Assembly: GCF_017168335.1 (NCBI RefSeq)
Contig: NZ_JABFAU010000013.1
Location: 478,495 to 540,071 of the forward strand
DNA: 61,577 nucleotides
From: Rhodococcus sp. KRD162
Lineage (GTDB): Bacteria; Actinomycetota; Actinomycetes; Mycobacteriales; Mycobacteriaceae
Direction: 5' to 3'
Positions 59,664 through 61,577 of this stretch are shown piece by piece. Position numbers and translations under genes: made by a program. The notes under the pieces were generated by a model. That model was not told the DNA's origin, searched no databases, and saw only the letters and a program-made list of their open reading frames with translations. Each line of letters opens with the position of its first letter. The stretch's first letter is position 1.

Positions 59664-59731
59664 GTCCTCACGGTAGTCCCGGCACGCTCTTGCGATTCCC
59701 CCCACGTCGCTATAACTTAGGGAACAGTAAC

Positions 59732-59750
59732 TTAGGTTGCCCTCACCTAC
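59732..59750 (+). promoter_or_regulatory. IdeR/DtxR iron box
   Basis: ttaggttgccctcacctac matches the DtxR/IdeR consensus TTAGGTTAGSCTAACCTAA at 15 of 19 positions. It lies 29 bp upstream of the DUF2470-type gene ATG. A second taacttagg half-site (59713-59721) is repeated from 59728, giving a 15-bp-spaced pair. In M. tuberculosis the neighbouring homologue Rv3839 is IdeR-repressed. Confidence 0.78.
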
Positions 59751-59779
59751 TTGGCCGTTCGATCGCATCGGAGGAACCC

Positions 59780-60547
59780 ATGCTCGGCGCAACCACCACC
59801 GGCCCGTCCACCGCCGAACGCGTACGCAGCGCGTGCATGCGCGCCGACAACGCCAATCTCGCCATCGACGGCCGCGATCCGGTGATCACCTCGCTGCACC
59901 ACCTGCGACCCAACGGCGAGATGATCCTCGCTGTCCCCACCGACACCCATGACGACACGGACACCCCGCACCGTTCACGTGCCGGACTCCCGGCCGTTCT
60001 CGAACTCACCGATCACGCTCCGCTCGCCCTCCGGGAACCGGTGCGTTCGCTGGTGTGGCTGCGCGGAGATCTGCGCCCGGTCCCGGCATCGCTGCTGCGC
60101 CCCATGGCCGCAGCCGTGGCCGCCGAACACCCGTATCCGGCTTTGCTGGACGTGGGCCACACCACCTCGCTGATGCGGCTGACCCTCGGATCTGCTGTGG
60201 TCGCGGACAGTAGCGGCGCAGCACCGGTCGACGTGGAATCGCTGTTGGCGGCCGAACCCGATCCGTTCTGGGAGATGGAGACCAGCTGGCTCGAACATCT
60301 CGATTCCGACCATCCCGACCTGCTCGCCCAACTGTCCCGACGCCTCCCGCCGTCACTGCGGCAGGGCCGGGTGCGCCCACTGGGTATCGATCGCTACGGC
60401 ATTCGACTGCGCATCGAAGGTGAGCACGCAGACAACGACGTTCGACTGGGATTCACGACGCGCGTCGACGATGTGGTCTCACTCGGCCGGGCGCTGCGCG
60501 TGCTTGCGGGCTGCCCGTTCCTCAACGGGCTACGCGCCCGCGGCTGA
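59780..60547 (+). CDS. DUF2470-type iron-responsive protein (Rv3839-like)
   Basis: Protein of 255 aa with a DUF2470-like C-terminal domain ('DSDHPDLLAQLSRRLPPSLR', 'IDRYGIRLRIEGEHADNDVR', 'LGFTTRVDDVVSLGRALRVL'), a module related to heme-utilisation or split-barrel proteins. The N-terminus 'STAERVRSACMRADNANLAI' is like actinobacterial relatives. The longest frame spans back to 58550, antisense to pheA; ATG 59780 after GAGGAA is the real start. It is preceded by a good IdeR box, suggesting induction on iron starvation. Confidence 0.82.
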   Translation: MLGATTTGPSTAERVRSACMRADNANLAIDGRDPVITSLHHLRPNGEMILAVPTDTHDDTDTPHRSRAGLPAVLELTDHAPLALREPVRSLVWLRGDLRPVPASLLRPMAAAVAAEHPYPALLDVGHTTSLMRLTLGSAVVADSSGAAPVDVESLLAAEPDPFWEMETSWLEHLDSDHPDLLAQLSRRLPPSLRQGRVRPLGIDRYGIRLRIEGEHADNDVRLGFTTRVDDVVSLGRALRVLAGCPFLNGLRARG

Positions 60548-60581
60548 TACCCAAGCACGAGAAACAAGGCAGAATCGTGCG

Positions 60582-61391
60582 GTGATCGACTTCAAGAGCT
60601 GGTTGACGCCACCGCCGCCGGAACGTACCGCTCCCCTGCCGGACGCCCGCGAACGCACGACCATCAAGGTCGAGATCGCAATCGTGCTGCTGGTGACGTT
60701 CGGCCTCAGCGGCATGAGCAGCATCCTCTCGCTCATCGAGGACGCCCTCCAGACTGCTGCTCTGTCCGATCAGACCGTCGCGCTGAACTCCTCGCGATCG
60801 AGCTTCAGCCTGATCGATCTACTGTTCCAACTCCTGAGCATTCTGCGATTGTGCGCGTGGGGTGCGTTGGGCCTGTACCTGCTGTGGCGGGCCGATCTGG
60901 CTCCTCGCACGATCGGTCTGGCCAGACCACGCCTGAAGCTCGACCTCGGTCACGGCCTCGGTCTTGCGATGCTGATCGGCCTTCCCGGTTTGGCGCTGTA
61001 CCTCGTCGGCAACGCCATCGGCCTCAATCTGAACGTCGTCCCCAGCGCCCTGGACGACCATTGGTGGCGTATCCCTGCACTGATTCTGTACGCCCTGGCC
61101 AATTCCGGTGCCGAGGAAATCATCGTCGTGGCGTATCTGATCTCGCGCCTGCGCAGACTCGGCCTGAGCGAGAACGCGTCCCTGCTCGGTTCGGCCCTGC
61201 TGCGCGGCAGTTACCACTTCTACCAAGGGGTGGGAGGCGGGGTCGGCAACTTCCTGATGGGCCTGGTGTTCGGCCGCTACTGGCAGCGCACCGGCAGGCT
61301 CTGGCCGCTTCTGATCGCACACGCATCGATCGACATAGTTGCCTTCGTGGGCTACGCCCTGCTGCGCGATCATCTGACCTGGCTTCCATAG
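60582..61391 (+). CDS. CPBP-family intramembrane protease, second copy
   Basis: Membrane protein of 269 aa (GTG 60582) with about six to seven hydrophobic segments. The EExxxR-like motif is 'SGAEEIIVVAYLISRLRRLG', followed by 'RGSYHFYQGVGGG' and 'IAHASIDIVAF', giving the glutamate and histidine ligands of the CPBP/Abi family; the arginine is displaced relative to the other copy at 48988. An N-terminal extension of ~35 residues is Pro/Glu-rich and cytoplasmic. The frame reaches back to 60420 inside the DUF2470 gene. Substrate unknown. Confidence 0.82.
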   Translation: MIDFKSWLTPPPPERTAPLPDARERTTIKVEIAIVLLVTFGLSGMSSILSLIEDALQTAALSDQTVALNSSRSSFSLIDLLFQLLSILRLCAWGALGLYLLWRADLAPRTIGLARPRLKLDLGHGLGLAMLIGLPGLALYLVGNAIGLNLNVVPSALDDHWWRIPALILYALANSGAEEIIVVAYLISRLRRLGLSENASLLGSALLRGSYHFYQGVGGGVGNFLMGLVFGRYWQRTGRLWPLLIAHASIDIVAFVGYALLRDHLTWLP

Positions 61392-61461
61392 GCCTGTCGG
61401 CAATCCACAGGCCTGGCGACTATCCACAGACCTGTCGGCGATCCATAGGCCTGTCGGCAAC
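61386..61461. repeat. 19-bp tandem repeat, four copies
   Basis: Units start at 61386, 61405, 61424 and 61443 and follow the pattern ccayaggcctgtcggcaat with one to five changes each. The first unit overlaps the CPBP stop codon. It is a minisatellite in the gap before the next gene. Confidence 0.88.
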
Positions 61462-61499
61462 GGGCCTGCTGTTTCCGCGGCGGTGGGTACAGTCGATCC

Positions 61500-61577
61500 G
61501 TGAACGACGACGATCGCTACGGACGGCATGGCGCGCCGGACCGACGCACGCCGCCTCCCGGTCGAACCCCGCAGCCC
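61500..61577 (+). CDS. Start of a further gene, cut by the window
   Basis: Only 26 codons from GTG 61500 are visible, reading VNDDDRYGRHGAPDRRTPPP and continuing Pro/Arg-rich. A charged, proline-rich cytoplasmic tail of this kind often precedes a membrane anchor, for example in LytR-CpsA-Psr family proteins. Identity cannot be fixed from this fragment. Confidence 0.5.
   Translation, partial: MNDDDRYGRHGAPDRRTPPPGRTPQP

Noticed and set aside
58550..59779. N-terminal 410-residue extension of the DUF2470-type gene
   Set aside because: It lies antisense to pheA and the 240-aa gene, is Arg-rich without motifs, and crosses the iron box. ATG 59780 with a ribosome binding site is the better start.

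Overview
This 61.6 kb window is high-GC actinobacterial DNA from a mycolic-acid-producing genus, most likely Rhodococcus (or the former R. fascians group). The evidence is a nearly complete set of mycolyl-arabinogalactan genes in an order that largely follows the Mycobacterium tuberculosis Rv3789-Rv3840 region, but with only two Emb arabinosyltransferases, an unusual PPE/EspG trio and several inserted genes. I had no database access: gene names rest on motifs, lengths and gene order read from the sequence.

Region by region. Positions 1-4710 hold gtrA (minus strand) and the dprE1-dprE2-aftA operon, which makes decaprenylphosphoryl arabinose and primes the galactan. Positions 4751-6947 hold an amidase and a LuxR-type regulator that interrupt the arabinan block. 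Positions 7216-15583 hold a GT-C-like membrane protein and two tandem Emb arabinosyltransferases. Positions 15584-17291 are a small accessory island with a hairpin repeat family, a 255-bp internally deleted IS30-type relic and an AbiEi-like gene. Positions 17292-25839 (minus) hold accD4-pks13-fadD32, the mycolate condensation module, followed by an F420-type oxidoreductase. Positions 27257-33339 (minus) hold a cutinase-like esterase, a DUF732-type lipoprotein and three antigen-85-type mycolyltransferases, one with LGFP repeats. Positions 33557-39949 (minus) hold aftB, ubiA (DPPR synthase), a PAP2 phosphatase, glfT2 and glf in a tightly overlapping operon. The genes therefore supply UDP-galactofuranose, galactan, arabinose donor, arabinan, mycolic acid and mycolyl transfer from one locus.

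Positions 40017-41506 are cobF-cobM, followed by a 33-bp minisatellite. Positions 41851-51596 hold a secreted peptidoglycan amidase with LGFP repeats, an M23 peptidase, a HAD phosphatase, an MDR oxidoreductase, msrA, a YhgE/Pip-like membrane protein, a CPBP protease, a DinB protein and a chimeric DUF222 locus behind an SOS box. Positions 51628-61577 hold serS, an ankyrin protein, a septum-formation-like protein, a minimal metallopeptidase, a PE-like/PPE-like/EspG-like trio, a histidine phosphatase, pheA, an unknown protein, a DUF2470-type gene behind a good IdeR iron box, a second CPBP protein and the start of a further gene.

The most interesting items are the orphan PE/PPE/EspG trio with no secretion-core genes beside it, the hairpin family with a constant loop and an IS30 relic abutting one arm, the SOS-box-driven DUF222 fusion, and the IdeR box in front of the DUF2470 gene.
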